DNA from: Pseudacidobacterium ailaaui
Lineage (GTDB): Bacteria; Acidobacteriota; Terriglobia; Terriglobales; Acidobacteriaceae
Assembly: GCF_000688455.1 (NCBI RefSeq)
Contig: NZ_JIAL01000001.1
Span: 186,001 to 250,000, forward strand
Reading direction: 5' to 3'
Length of the DNA: 64,000 nucleotides
The position numbers and the translations under genes are program-made. Position 1 is the first letter of the stretch. Each line of letters starts with the position of its first letter. A model generated the notes under the pieces. That model was not told the DNA's origin. It saw nothing but the letters and a program-made list of their open reading frames with translations, and did not search any database. Shown piece by piece: positions 17,687-27,859 of this stretch.

Positions 17687-20142
17687 AATCTCTTTCTTCA
17701 TTAATGAGAAAACAGGGCCCTTCATCTCTTCGGTCGCACAGTTCGAGCAATCAAACAGCAGACAAGCCATTTCTGCCATTGGAATCTCAACACGCGCAGC
17801 CATGCATTTCTTCGGATTCCGGCAAGCTTCCCCAATCGGTTGCCCACATCACGCTCGCACCGCTAGGCCAACCGCTGTTGCGCAAGCTCGCTATAGGCGA
17901 AACCACCGATCCTCTTGAAGTAGAAGCAGACCGTGTGGCCGACCGGGTCCTACGCATGGCGGACCCAGCCCTCCCTGCAACTGTGCATCGTTCGGCACCT
18001 GTCCTGCGCCGCAAATGTTCCTGTGAGAACAGCGGTACAAAGTGCAAGGAATGCGAAGAAGCCGAGCACAAGAAAAAGCTTCATCGTAAGGCTGCAAATA
18101 CAACTACTCCAACAGAAGCCCCACCTATCGTCCATGATGTCCTGCGCTCTCCTGGTCAACCGCTCGACCCCGCCACCCGCGCCTTTTTTGAGCCGCGTTT
18201 TGGCGTGGACTTGCGCCACGTACGCATCCACAATGATGATCGCGCCTCAGAATCAGCGCGTTCCGTCAACGCGCTGGCATACGCCGTCGGAAACAACATT
18301 GCCTTTCAATCGGGCACGTACCGTCCCAACTCATCCGATGGCAGGAGGCTTTTGGCGCACGAATTGGCCCATGTCGTCCAGCAAGGCACCCTCGCCTCGG
18401 CATTCACCCTCCGTCGGACTCCCGAGGCGCCACAAAAGCGGAACGAGTCCCGCTCTGCAACGCTCGATTTACCTGATGGAGGCACCGTCTCGGTGACCCG
18501 TACCTTTCACGATTGCCCCTGTTCTGAAGTCGCCGATACCAGAACAGGTGTCTTTTACAATCCCGATCTCGACAGCCTTGCGATTGCTTACCGCCACTGC
18601 CATGGTGAAACAACTTTTGACACATATCTACGCACGGCCACTTCGTTCTCACAAGGTACTACACCTACCGGTGACGCGCGACTCGGCATTGATGTAAATG
18701 TCTGGGGCAAAAACCTTCAGGGACGCCTCATTGTTGAGGCCGTAGGCGCAAACCAAAGCTCAGGTATTTCAGGGTCCGGCATCGGTGGCCACGCGCGCAT
18801 TGATTTTCAGGGTGGTAAATGGCAGGTCAGGCTCGAATCGCAATACATACGTCAGCTTTCCCAACTCTCTCCAGAAACCAATCCCAACCAACTCGAAGTC
18901 AATCTGGGTGGACGTTATGGCAAATATAGTGTTGAATTGAGCGGCAAAGACTTGCTTTCTCCTACACGCGACATCACTGGGGCCGGGTGCTATGCTCTCT
19001 CAGATAGTGTTCGCCTCTGCGGCACGATTGACGTGCAGGAAAGATCAGGCGGGCAAACCCCTCAGGTCACACCAGGCGTCTCCCTTCGGATACCGTTCGG
19101 CGAAGGTGCGCGTAAGGAACGCTGCTCGCAATGCCTCTGCCCTGCTCCAGCAAAGCAGTTCTCCTGCATGAAACATGAGAAAGCCGTTCCTCCACACCTT
19201 ATTCCTCAACCGGTGACGGAAGAGTATCGCTACTATTTCGCATATAACAAGACCACTCCATCGGAGGAGGAATACTTGCGGAATGCCTCTGAAACAAATA
19301 TGGAAAAACTGAAGACAGAAGCGGCGAAGCCTGGCTACCAGATCACCGCAATCACTGGCCACGCCTCTCCGGAAGGAGATGAACGTAAGATCAATGATCC
19401 GCTGGCACTCGCGCGGGCAAAAAAGACAGCCGAGATTGTCGCTTCCGTAATCAATGCAGTCCCAGGAGGAAAAAGTTACAGCCTGCCCAAACCCTCCATA
19501 GGCCGATCAGAGTTGCTCGGACGCAATCCAGCTCCGCCTTCTCCTCATTTGCGCGATGCAATTGTGGCTTCAGGCTTGCACTCCGCAGAGCAAGTTACTC
19601 CGATGCTCATCGGCAAGGAAATCCTGCGAGACGACCTGGCGCCAGAGTTTCTTGATCTTTTTAAGCGCACCACATCCGATGAGTGGATGCAGCTCTTTGG
19701 CCTGAGCACAGATGACCCCATACGACCGCATATTGAAGAAGCAGTCAATACCTTCATCGCTTCTAACGGGAAAGGCCCGCGTCCCTGGGAGCGTGTCTTC
19801 CGGCCATTACGCTTCGGCGCCGTCACTGTCCAGGGAACCGAGCAGGTCCCCGATCCAAAGGACAAAGGCAAACCCGCCCAGGATGTCACCCTAAGCAAGG
19901 AAGAATGCAATGCTTTTGGAAAACTGGCGGAAGACAAAGGCCTCTTGGGTCCAATTGACGAATCTGCTCGCCGCCCCTCCAGCACGGATGCACAAACTGA
20001 TGAGTCCTGCTGGGGACTCAAACCGTCACAGGACGATATCAATGCCGGCTGCGATTACAGCCTTCCAGCAGACTTCAAGGCTCCCGCACCCTCTGCGCCC
20101 TCTTATGCTCCAGACCGTTTAGGCGGAGATGGCGGCAACTAA
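17683..20142 (+). CDS. eCIS core domain (DUF4157) protein with OmpA-like domain, effector candidate
   Basis: An 819-residue protein. The ATG at 17683 overlaps the DUF6734 stop (ATGA); an in-frame ATG lies at 17671. Visible parts in order: a variable N-terminus; a Cys cluster CxC-x6-CxxC at 112, 114, 121 and 124, which could bind zinc; the eCIS core domain (about 150-235), with FGVDLRHVRIHNDDRA, AYAVGNNIAFQSGTY and an HExxH-type HELAHVVQQG at 226-235; a beta-rich region (255-475); and an OmpA-like domain (514-592) with ITGHASPEGDERKIN and LALARAKKTAEIV. The core domain marks proteins loaded into or associated with eCIS particles. HExxH suggests a zinc-protease-like site. The last 220 residues match nothing I recognise. 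Confidence 0.88.
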   Translation: MKSLSSLMRKQGPSSLRSHSSSNQTADKPFLPLESQHAQPCISSDSGKLPQSVAHITLAPLGQPLLRKLAIGETTDPLEVEADRVADRVLRMADPALPATVHRSAPVLRRKCSCENSGTKCKECEEAEHKKKLHRKAANTTTPTEAPPIVHDVLRSPGQPLDPATRAFFEPRFGVDLRHVRIHNDDRASESARSVNALAYAVGNNIAFQSGTYRPNSSDGRRLLAHELAHVVQQGTLASAFTLRRTPEAPQKRNESRSATLDLPDGGTVSVTRTFHDCPCSEVADTRTGVFYNPDLDSLAIAYRHCHGETTFDTYLRTATSFSQGTTPTGDARLGIDVNVWGKNLQGRLIVEAVGANQSSGISGSGIGGHARIDFQGGKWQVRLESQYIRQLSQLSPETNPNQLEVNLGGRYGKYSVELSGKDLLSPTRDITGAGCYALSDSVRLCGTIDVQERSGGQTPQVTPGVSLRIPFGEGARKERCSQCLCPAPAKQFSCMKHEKAVPPHLIPQPVTEEYRYYFAYNKTTPSEEEYLRNASETNMEKLKTEAAKPGYQITAITGHASPEGDERKINDPLALARAKKTAEIVASVINAVPGGKSYSLPKPSIGRSELLGRNPAPPSPHLRDAIVASGLHSAEQVTPMLIGKEILRDDLAPEFLDLFKRTTSDEWMQLFGLSTDDPIRPHIEEAVNTFIASNGKGPRPWERVFRPLRFGAVTVQGTEQVPDPKDKGKPAQDVTLSKEECNAFGKLAEDKGLLGPIDESARRPSSTDAQTDESCWGLKPSQDDINAGCDYSLPADFKAPAPSAPSYAPDRLGGDGGN

Positions 20143-20149
20143 AACAGGA

Positions 20150-22195
20150 TTACGCCTGATTTTTCCCGATTGCTGGATCGCTCACGCTGTCTTTCCCGGC
20201 TTCAAGGTGCCCAGCCAGCTGATGACGGAGACCCGATCCATTACCGGACAAAATGATGAAGTCGTACCAGCCATGCGTCTCCTTAAGGTGCCAGTGCTTA
20301 TGCCAATCCTTGCCTGGATGCAGTGAAACATCTGTGCTCTGTTTGGTATAGGCATTCAGAATTCGTATCTCACACACCTGGCTTCCCCGATTCCGCAGAT
20401 GCAGTGCCACCCGATTGCCTGCCGCATCATACTCCAGCGAGCTTTCGAGTCCGTCGGTTACACTGCCCTGAAAACTCCGGAAGAAGCCATTCGGTCCGTA
20501 GACAGAAAGATCGTATGAGTTCGCCTTCCAGTCATCGCTGAGTTCCTGTTGCGGTCCAACAGTGTAGGTCCTGGGCAGATGCGCTCCCATTGCGGAACGC
20601 ACCTGAAGCACGGCGGCAAGTTTGCCTGTATTCCGGAAATGGAGACGAAAGACTCCATTATTTGCATCTGCTTCACCAAATACATGAATTTCATAGGGGA
20701 GGGATCGCGCTGGCCGTGTTCCAGGCTCCTGCACCTGTATCACCTGCTCTACTGGCGGTGCGGGCTTATAGTCTGGATACCTCCTGTTATCCGGCGGCCG
20801 GTAAGCAATCGTGCTCGGAAGAGAAATCATTGCATGATTCGGAGATTGAAAATCGAACGCTGATGTGAGGTCTCCACAAACAGCCCTGCGCCACGGAGTG
20901 ATGTTCGGCTCCTCCACTCCGAAACGTTGCTCCATAAAGCGAACCATTGAAGTGTGGTCGAAGACCTCAGAATTGACCCATCCCCCTTTACTCCACGGCG
21001 AGATTACCAGCATTGGAACGCGCACTCCCAACCCATAAGGCCCTTTTGGATATTTTGCATCTCCAGGGAAAATTTCGTGGACCGTGTCTACCGCCGAGAG
21101 ACCGTACTCGCGTGAAAGCGGTGGCGTTGGCGGAACCATATGGTCAAAGAACCCATCATTCTCATCGTAGGTAACAAAAAATGCTGTTCTGCTCCAGACC
21201 TCTGGATTTGCCGTCAACGCATCAAGTACTTGCGAGATATACCACGCCCCATAATTTGCTGGCCAGTTGGGATGCTCAGAGTATGCCTCTGGCGCAATTA
21301 CCCATGAAACCTGTGGCAGGGCACCAGTCCGTACATCTTCGCGGAAAATATCAAAGAGTGTGCCGCCGGACGAGATGTTCGTTCCAGTCTTCGCCCGATT
21401 GTGCAGCGGATGCCCTTGGCCTGCATTCTGATAGCTGCGGAAATACAGCAGTGAGTTATCACCATAATTTCCGATGTACGGGTCTTTCGCACTTCCCCAT
21501 TCATTCTTTTCATCAAGACCCGTACCAATGTCCTGGTAGATTTTCCAGGTGATTCCTGCCTTCTCCAGCCGCTCCGGATATGTTGTCCATAGATATCCCA
21601 CTTCTGAGTTGTCGATTGCCGGGCCATTGCCCTCGCCATCATTTCCAACCCAGCCTGTCCACATATGGTAACGATTCGGGTCCGTCGGCCCCATCAAAGA
21701 ACAATAGTAGGCATCGCAAATCGTAAAAGCATCAGCCAGCGCATAGTGATAGGGAATATCGCTACGGACCAGATATGCCATGGTGGTTGGGCCTTTGCTG
21801 GGCACCCATCGGTCATGGTGACCCTCATTCCATGCAGTATGTGTCGTGGTCCAGTCGTGGGGCAGGTCTTCCAAAAATTGAAGTCCAAGGTTCGGCGCTC
21901 CGGGATGGAACGGTAGTACATGGCCCTCGCCATGCGACTGATACCAAACCGGCCTTCCGTTTGGAAGCACCACGGCACGCGGATCGCCAAAACCGCGCAC
22001 TCCGCGCAGTGTTCCAAAGTAGTGGTCAAAGGAGCGGTTTTCCTGCATCAGGATAACAATGTGCTCAACATCAGTGATGTTGCCGTTGCGGTGGTTCGCA
22101 GGAATTGCAAGCGCCCTCTGGATACTGGCAGGAAATGTGGCGCTAAGTGCGCCAGTGGTAAGAAGTTTAAGAAACGTCCTTCGGTCTGTCGGCAT
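20150..22195 (-). CDS. Tat-exported phospholipase C / phosphoesterase family protein
   Basis: A 681-residue protein. I chose ATG 22195 because it is followed directly by the twin-arginine signal RRTFLKLLTTGALSATFPAS; the longer frame would add a leader before the signal. The N-terminal catalytic domain has HIVILMQENRSFDHYFGTLR and, later, WVIAPEAYSEHPN and AFFVTYDENDGFFDHMVPP, typical of the PF04185 phosphoesterase/phospholipase C family (PlcC, PlcN). The C-terminus (from about 510) matches the paired beta domains of bacterial non-haemolytic phospholipase C (HVFGEADANNGVFRLHFRN and following). It would hydrolyse phosphatidylcholine-type lipids outside the cytoplasm. It is convergent with the eCIS-core gene with seven bases between them; any functional link is unproven. 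Confidence 0.93.
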   Translation of the reverse strand: MPTDRRTFLKLLTTGALSATFPASIQRALAIPANHRNGNITDVEHIVILMQENRSFDHYFGTLRGVRGFGDPRAVVLPNGRPVWYQSHGEGHVLPFHPGAPNLGLQFLEDLPHDWTTTHTAWNEGHHDRWVPSKGPTTMAYLVRSDIPYHYALADAFTICDAYYCSLMGPTDPNRYHMWTGWVGNDGEGNGPAIDNSEVGYLWTTYPERLEKAGITWKIYQDIGTGLDEKNEWGSAKDPYIGNYGDNSLLYFRSYQNAGQGHPLHNRAKTGTNISSGGTLFDIFREDVRTGALPQVSWVIAPEAYSEHPNWPANYGAWYISQVLDALTANPEVWSRTAFFVTYDENDGFFDHMVPPTPPLSREYGLSAVDTVHEIFPGDAKYPKGPYGLGVRVPMLVISPWSKGGWVNSEVFDHTSMVRFMEQRFGVEEPNITPWRRAVCGDLTSAFDFQSPNHAMISLPSTIAYRPPDNRRYPDYKPAPPVEQVIQVQEPGTRPARSLPYEIHVFGEADANNGVFRLHFRNTGKLAAVLQVRSAMGAHLPRTYTVGPQQELSDDWKANSYDLSVYGPNGFFRSFQGSVTDGLESSLEYDAAGNRVALHLRNRGSQVCEIRILNAYTKQSTDVSLHPGKDWHKHWHLKETHGWYDFIILSGNGSGLRHQLAGHLEAGKDSVSDPAIGKNQA

Positions 22196-22377
22196 GGATT
22201 GCACCTGCTCACCAGAATAGTAATGAATTGTTTCAAAGCAATAACAGAACAAAGTGAAAAGCATGTGGCAATACAACAGCCCCCTGCGAAGAAGCTGTTT
22301 TTGTGAAAAGCTATAGAGGCTGGCTGCGCGGTAGAAACGAACCGCATCCAAAATGCTAAACGGCAGGAGATCTTCCC

Positions 22378-24783
22378 ATGACAAGCACAGACTTCACAGT
22401 TCTGCCCTCCGTCCCTGCGACACCAGCTTTATCTCAGGATGAGGTAACTCGTATCGATGCCTACTGGCGTGCCTGCAATTATCTATGCGCGGGGATGATT
22501 TATCTGTATGACAATCCTCTGCTGCGCGAGCCCTTGCGTCCGGAACACATCAAAAGGCGCTTGCTGGGTCATTGGGGTTCTGATCCGGGACAAACCTTTC
22601 TGTGGGTACATCTGAATCGCCTAATTAAGAAACTTGACCTGAACATGATCTATATTTCAGGCCCAGGACACGGCGCGCCAGCTACCCTGGCCAATGCGTA
22701 CCTGGAAGGCACATATTCGGAGATCTATCCAGATAAGAGCCAGGACGAAGCCGGAATGCGAAAGTTCTTTCGTCAATTCTCGTTTCCAGGAGGTATCGGC
22801 AGCCACTGTACTCCAGAAACTCCTGGCTCAATTCACGAAGGAGGAGAGCTTGGTTACAGCCTGTCTCATGGGTTCGGCGCTGCCTTTGACAATCCAGATC
22901 TGATTGTTGCCGTATGCGTTGGAGATGGTGAAGCCGAGACCGGCCCTTTGGCCACATCCTGGCATTCAAATAAATTCCTCAATCCCATACGTGACGGAGC
23001 AGTGTTACCCGTCCTTCATCTGAACGGCTATAAGATCGCGAACCCGACCATCCTTGCACGAATTTCAACAGAAGAACTCGATGCCCTCTTTCGCGGCTAT
23101 GGATACACTCCCTATGTCGTCGCCGGGGACGATCCCTATACCATGCACCAGCAAATGGCGGCCACTTTGGAGCAATGCATCACTGAGATCCGCGGCATTC
23201 AGATGCAAGCCAGATCCAGTGGAAAAGCAGAGCGCCCGCGTTGGCCGATGCTCATCCTGCGCTCTCCCAAGGGATGGACCGGCCCCAGGGAAGTGGACGG
23301 GCACAGGGTTGAGGATTTTTGGCGGGCGCATCAGGTACCGGTGCTGGACGTTGCGGAAAATCCAGAACATTTGCGCATCCTGGAAACATGGTTGCGCAGT
23401 TATCGCCCCGAAGAGCTGTTTGACGAAGAAGGTCGCCTGATTGCTGAACTACGGGAATTGCCTCCAAAAGGCATGCGCCGCATCAGCGCTAATCCGCATG
23501 CGAATGGTGGCCTGTTGCGTAAAGCGCTGGAACTTCCGGATTTCCGCAACTATGCGGTCTCAGTATCCGTGCCCGGAACTACAGAAGCATTCCCGACTGT
23601 TGTATTGTCCCATTTCCTCCGAGATACGCTTCGCAGGAACATCAGCAACTTTCGCATCTTCGGGCCAGATGAAACGGCATCGAACAAACTTCAGGCCGTT
23701 TACGAAGCAAGTAAGAAGACCTGGCTGGCATCCTACAAACCAGAAGACGCGGACGGCAGTGAATTAGCGCTCGATGGTCGCGTAATGGAGATGCTGAGTG
23801 AACATACTCTGGAAGGGTGGCTTGAGGGTTATCTGCTGACCGGCCGGCACGGGTTCTTTTCCACTTACGAATCGTTCGTGCATGTCATTGATTCAATGTT
23901 TAATCAGCACGCAAAATGGCTGGAAGCCAGCAAGCGCGAATCATCGTGGCGCGCACCGATCTCGTCTCTCAATCTGTTGATTACCTCGCTTGTCTGGCGG
24001 CAAGACCATAATGGTTTTACCCACCAGGACCCCGGTTTTCTCGATGTGGTCACGAACAAGAGCGCAGAAGTTGTCCGCATCTATCTTCCGCCAGATGCTA
24101 ATTGCCTGCTCAGTGTGGCCGATCATTGCCTCCGGAGCGTGAACTATATCAATGTCATCGTCGCAGATAAACAATCGCATTTGCAGTATCTCGACATGGA
24201 TGCAGCCATCAAGCATTGCACAAAGGGCATTGGCATTTGGGACTGGCCCAGTACGGACGAGGGTGAAGAACCCGATGTAGTCATGGCCTGTGCTGGAGAT
24301 ATAGCAACGATGGAATCGCTGGCCGCCACTGCCATCCTGCGCGAACACTTTCCAAAACTGAAGATTCGTTTTGTCAATGTTGTTGACCTTTATCGTTTAC
24401 AGCCTGACACCGAACATCCGCACGGACTTTCCGACCGCGATTTTGATTCACTCTTCACAAAAGACAAACCCATCATCTTTAACTTCCATGCCTATGCTTC
24501 GTTGATTCATAAGCTGACGTATCGTCGTACCAATCACGGCAATCTGCACGTACGCGGCTATAAGGAAAAAGGCAATATCAACACACCTCTGGAGCTGGCC
24601 ATACTCAACCAGGTGGACCGCTTCAACCTCGCCATTGATGTGATCGATCGCGTGCCGCAATTGCAGGCCAAGGGGGCGCGCGTCAAAGACTGGCTCAAGG
24701 ACCAGATCATCGAAAACATCAACTATGCGCACCATTACGGCATGGATAAACCGGAAATCAGCAACTGGAAGTGGCCGCTGTGA
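22378..24783 (+). CDS. xfp: xylulose-5-phosphate/fructose-6-phosphate phosphoketolase
   Basis: An 801-residue thiamine-diphosphate enzyme with GGCAGGAGA (22362-22370) as ribosome site. [50 protein letters not shown], and later NNVSRVFGPDE-like [12 protein letters not shown] are the family signatures. It cleaves xylulose 5-phosphate (and usually fructose 6-phosphate) with phosphate to acetyl phosphate plus glyceraldehyde 3-phosphate (or erythrose 4-phosphate). The stop codon overlaps the start of the acetate kinase gene (GTGA), so the acetyl phosphate is probably turned directly into acetate and ATP. Length is normal for the family (about 790-800). Confidence 0.97.
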   Translation: MTSTDFTVLPSVPATPALSQDEVTRIDAYWRACNYLCAGMIYLYDNPLLREPLRPEHIKRRLLGHWGSDPGQTFLWVHLNRLIKKLDLNMIYISGPGHGAPATLANAYLEGTYSEIYPDKSQDEAGMRKFFRQFSFPGGIGSHCTPETPGSIHEGGELGYSLSHGFGAAFDNPDLIVAVCVGDGEAETGPLATSWHSNKFLNPIRDGAVLPVLHLNGYKIANPTILARISTEELDALFRGYGYTPYVVAGDDPYTMHQQMAATLEQCITEIRGIQMQARSSGKAERPRWPMLILRSPKGWTGPREVDGHRVEDFWRAHQVPVLDVAENPEHLRILETWLRSYRPEELFDEEGRLIAELRELPPKGMRRISANPHANGGLLRKALELPDFRNYAVSVSVPGTTEAFPTVVLSHFLRDTLRRNISNFRIFGPDETASNKLQAVYEASKKTWLASYKPEDADGSELALDGRVMEMLSEHTLEGWLEGYLLTGRHGFFSTYESFVHVIDSMFNQHAKWLEASKRESSWRAPISSLNLLITSLVWRQDHNGFTHQDPGFLDVVTNKSAEVVRIYLPPDANCLLSVADHCLRSVNYINVIVADKQSHLQYLDMDAAIKHCTKGIGIWDWPSTDEGEEPDVVMACAGDIATMESLAATAILREHFPKLKIRFVNVVDLYRLQPDTEHPHGLSDRDFDSLFTKDKPIIFNFHAYASLIHKLTYRRTNHGNLHVRGYKEKGNINTPLELAILNQVDRFNLAIDVIDRVPQLQAKGARVKDWLKDQIIENINYAHHYGMDKPEISNWKWPL

Positions 24784-25925
24784 CTGACTTTGTCCTCGCA
24801 ATCAACAGCGGATCGTCCTCTCTTAAGTTCGGCCTCTTTGCTGAAACGAATGGTGACGAAACGCCTTTTTTGCAAGGTGAAGCTGAAGAGATTGGCGGCA
24901 CAGATAGTAGATTGTGGCTAAAAGATGCCCAAAACCATACTCTCATGAATGAGGGCCTGCCACTTGCTACGCAAAGCCTTGCTCTGGATGAAGCGGTAAA
25001 GGCCTTGCGGCGATTTACCCCAAACGCACGGCTCGCGGCAGTAGGACATCGCATCGTCCATGGCGGCCCGCTTCTGCGTGAGCACCAACGCGTTACCGCT
25101 GAGCTGATTCATAAGCTGCAATCAGCGCTACATTTTGCTCCGGTGCATATTCCGGCCTCCATTGCACTGATTCAGGCCACCGAAACACTGCTTCCTGAAG
25201 TCCCGCAATATGCATGTTTTGACACGGTCTTCCATCGAACCATGCCAGAAACCTCCACTCGATTTGCCTTGTCCGACGAGATGTACAAGAAAGGAATTCA
25301 TCGCTTTGGATTTCATGGTTTGTCTTATGAATCCGTACTCCACCAGATCGGTACAGATCTTCCCTCGCGCGTGGTATGCGCACACTTGGGCAGCGGAGCG
25401 AGCTTAGTTGCTTTGCGTCATGGCCGGTCCATAGACACCAGCATGGGCCTCACTCCCACCGGAGGGATTCCCATGGCAACACGCTCCGGCGATCTCGACC
25501 CTGGCGTGCTGCTTTTTCTGATGCGGACAGAACAGAAAAATGCAGACGCTTTAGAAACACTGCTGAATCATAAAGCCGGACTAAAAGCCCTCTCTGGTGG
25601 AGAAACCGATATGCGACAACTTCAGACGCGGGCAGAACAGGGTGACTCAAAAGCTGCCCTGGCGATTGATATTTTTATCTCTTCCGTGCGCAAATACATT
25701 GGCGCCTACGCTGCGGAGCTAGGCGGTCTCGACCTGCTCATTTTTACCGGCGGAATTGGTGAGCATAGTCAATATGTGCGCGAACGAATCTGCGATGGAC
25801 TGGATTTCCTCGGCATTCGGCCTGAAGCATCAGGTCGATACTCCAAAGTGAAAATTGTACCCAGCCAGGAAGAGGCCCAGATTGCCCGCCTATGTCGCCG
25901 ATTGTTGCGGTCGGACGCAGGCTGA
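24780..25925 (+). CDS. ackA: acetate kinase
   Basis: A 381-residue protein. The GTG at 24780 is chosen because it overlaps the phosphoketolase stop (GTGA), lies eight bases after GGAAG, and puts the conserved [16 protein letters not shown] at the N-terminus; another GTG lies three codons upstream. Other family motifs: [55 protein letters not shown] and [14 protein letters not shown], with [20 protein letters not shown] near the end. It makes ATP and acetate from acetyl phosphate. Together with xfp it gives a phosphoketolase bypass that does not need phosphotransacetylase; no pta gene lies in the window. Confidence 0.96.
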   Translation: MTDFVLAINSGSSSLKFGLFAETNGDETPFLQGEAEEIGGTDSRLWLKDAQNHTLMNEGLPLATQSLALDEAVKALRRFTPNARLAAVGHRIVHGGPLLREHQRVTAELIHKLQSALHFAPVHIPASIALIQATETLLPEVPQYACFDTVFHRTMPETSTRFALSDEMYKKGIHRFGFHGLSYESVLHQIGTDLPSRVVCAHLGSGASLVALRHGRSIDTSMGLTPTGGIPMATRSGDLDPGVLLFLMRTEQKNADALETLLNHKAGLKALSGGETDMRQLQTRAEQGDSKAALAIDIFISSVRKYIGAYAAELGGLDLLIFTGGIGEHSQYVRERICDGLDFLGIRPEASGRYSKVKIVPSQEEAQIARLCRRLLRSDAG

Positions 25926-25963
25926 TGTTGGCTTAGATTGCGCGGGCCACTGCTTGACCAGGT

Positions 25964-26419
25964 TCAGGCCCCGGCCAGCCGCGCCTTCACCACCTCGCTT
26001 ACCTGTTTTCCGTCAGCGCGAAGTCCAGATGCCTGGATTTTTGCCTGGACGGCTTTCATCGCTGTGCCCATGTCTTTTGGACCAAGATTTTGTCCCGCGA
26101 GTGCCTCCTCCACCAGATTTTTGATCTCTTCTTCACTGGCGGATTTAGGCAGATAGCCTTCAATGACCTTGATCTCTTCTTCTTCTTTTTGAGCAAGCTC
26201 AGGCCGATTCCCTTTCAGAAACTGATCAATGGATTCACGGCGCTGTTTAATCAACGTTGTCAGTACCTGCTGTGCCTCCGCATCGGTCAAGGGGGCGCGC
26301 TTGTCTATCTCTTTGTTCTTCAGTGCTGTTTTGACCATGCGCAGTGTGGAGACGCGCTCACTCTCGCGCGCCTTCATGGCTGTCACAGTGTCTTTTTCAA
26401 TTTGTTCGATTAGGGGCAT
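25964..26419 (-). CDS. GatB/YqeY domain-containing protein
   Basis: A 151-residue protein with the usual YqeY pattern: IEKDTVTAMKARESERVSTL, then RMVKTALKNKEIDKRAPLTD and a C-terminal LVEEALAGQNLGPKDMG and ALQAKIQA-like segment. The family shares the tail domain of the tRNA-dependent amidotransferase GatB and may act in tRNA or peptide quality control; its role is not defined. It is convergent with acetate kinase (38 bases between stops) and divergent from the aminotransferase gene. Confidence 0.92.
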   Translation of the reverse strand: MPLIEQIEKDTVTAMKARESERVSTLRMVKTALKNKEIDKRAPLTDAEAQQVLTTLIKQRRESIDQFLKGNRPELAQKEEEEIKVIEGYLPKSASEEEIKNLVEEALAGQNLGPKDMGTAMKAVQAKIQASGLRADGKQVSEVVKARLAGA

Positions 26420-26525
26420 GTGTCTCCTGTTCGGGAACGAGGCCTAAAGAAGGCCCAAACCTTTCATTATAGAAAGAAACGCGTTTTAAAGCCTCTGGCT
26501 ACAATGAAATTGAGGATTCCCCACA

Positions 26526-27740
26526 ATGATACGCAAGACGCGCCTGTTCACTCCTGGCCCCACACCGCTGCTGCCCGCAGCACAGTTCGCCATGGCGGCC
26601 GCAGATATTCACCATCGCACGCCGGAATTCCGTGCTCTCTATCAGCGCGTGCTCGACCAGTTGAAGATTTTTGTCGGTACAAAAAATGACGTGCTGCTTC
26701 TGGCTTCGTCCGGTACCGGCGCGATGGAGGCTTCGGTCTCCAACCTCACCTCGCCCGGAGACCGCGTACTCGTGCTCTCTGCCGGAAAATTCGGCGAACG
26801 ATGGGAGGCCCTGACCAAGGCCTTTGGCTGTGTGGTGGACGTGGTAAAAGCCCCGAACGGGCAGACCTTCAGACTTGAGGACGTACGCTCTTCACTCAAG
26901 CCGGAAACCCGTGCTGTCTTCATGCAGGCCACCGAATCTTCAACCGGGGCCCGTCATGATGTGAAAGGGGTTGCCGAATTGTTGAGGTCAGCAAACAGCG
27001 ATGCTCTGCTGGTTGTGGACGCCATCACCGGACTCGGCACGACGCACTTTGACATTGATGCCTGGGGCGTGGACATCCTCATCGGTGGGTCCCAGAAGGC
27101 CGTCATGATTCCTCCGGGCCTGGCCTATCTCAGCGTCAGTGACCGCGCCTGGGCCGCGATGGAGACATCGAAAAACCCACGCTACTACTTTGACCTCCGC
27201 AAAGAGCGCAAGAACGCGCAGAAAGGCGAGTCGGCCTATACTCCTGCTGTTGCTTTGATTGCCGCCATGGGTGCTGCGCTCGATTATATTGCTGCGCAAG
27301 GCGGAGGCGACCTGGCCGCAGGACGAAAAGCGCTGGTGGATAATGCGGAAACCTGCGCAGCCATGACGCGCGCCGCCGTTGAAGCACTTGGATTGAAGCT
27401 GTTTGCTCCTGATGCTCCTTCCGCTGCGGCAACGGCCATTCTGCCACCTGCCGGTGTAGATTCCGGCGTAATTGTTAAGGAACTCAAATTGCGCTTCGCT
27501 GCCATTGTCACAAACGGACAAGGTGAGATGAAGGGGCAGATATTCCGCATCGCCCATATCGGCTTTTTTGACTACATGGATACGATTGCAATTCTCGCCG
27601 CACTGGAGCAGGTGGCGGCGTCCGCTCTGAATCTGCCCGGATTCGAGTTTGGAAAAGCTGTAGCCGCGGCGCAAAAAGTGTACGCCGAACGCACCGCCAG
27701 GAAAGTTGAACCGGCGTTGGAAGCAGTGGGCGCCCGGTAG
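26526..27740 (+). CDS. class V aminotransferase (alanine-glyoxylate/serine-pyruvate type)
   Basis: A 404-residue pyridoxal-phosphate enzyme. Family signs are LFTPGPTPLLPAAQFAMA at the N-terminus, HHRTPEF, a FMQATESSTGARHDV segment, VVDAITGLGTTHFDIDAW, and the Schiff-base lysine in LIGGSQKAVMIPPGL (the Lys after SQ). Such enzymes transaminate alanine, glyoxylate, serine or pyruvate. It precedes serA by 119 bases on the same strand; in several bacteria such a pair supplies serine or handles phosphoserine, so this could be the phosphoserine-step aminotransferase, but that is only inferred. Confidence 0.93.
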   Translation: MIRKTRLFTPGPTPLLPAAQFAMAAADIHHRTPEFRALYQRVLDQLKIFVGTKNDVLLLASSGTGAMEASVSNLTSPGDRVLVLSAGKFGERWEALTKAFGCVVDVVKAPNGQTFRLEDVRSSLKPETRAVFMQATESSTGARHDVKGVAELLRSANSDALLVVDAITGLGTTHFDIDAWGVDILIGGSQKAVMIPPGLAYLSVSDRAWAAMETSKNPRYYFDLRKERKNAQKGESAYTPAVALIAAMGAALDYIAAQGGGDLAAGRKALVDNAETCAAMTRAAVEALGLKLFAPDAPSAAATAILPPAGVDSGVIVKELKLRFAAIVTNGQGEMKGQIFRIAHIGFFDYMDTIAILAALEQVAASALNLPGFEFGKAVAAAQKVYAERTARKVEPALEAVGAR

Positions 27741-27763
27741 TTTCAGTGAGTCTGAAAACTTCG

Positions 27764-27840
27764 TCATTCTGACGCTGAACGGATGAGGCAAAAAGCTCAG
27801 CATCCTTAAAAACGCATGTCCTTTTGGTCGTCAGAATGAC
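27764..27840. repeat. REP-like inverted repeat between aminotransferase and serA
   Basis: Arms GTCATTCTGACG (27764-27775) and CGTCAGAATGAC (27829-27840) are perfect 12-base inverted repeats around a 53-base spacer. From memory, GTCATTCTGA-type arms are common in intergenic repeats of acidobacterial genomes, so this is probably a REP/MITE-like unit. I saw no second copy elsewhere in the window, but I scanned only by eye. Confidence 0.6.
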
Positions 27841-27859
27841 TGCATACCTCAGGAGCACA

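Noticed and set aside
1..20142. Possibility that the tail-like locus is a prophage
   Set aside because: No integrase, terminase, portal, capsid or lysis genes, while AAA ATPase, DUF4255 and eCIS-core genes are present; eCIS is the better explanation.
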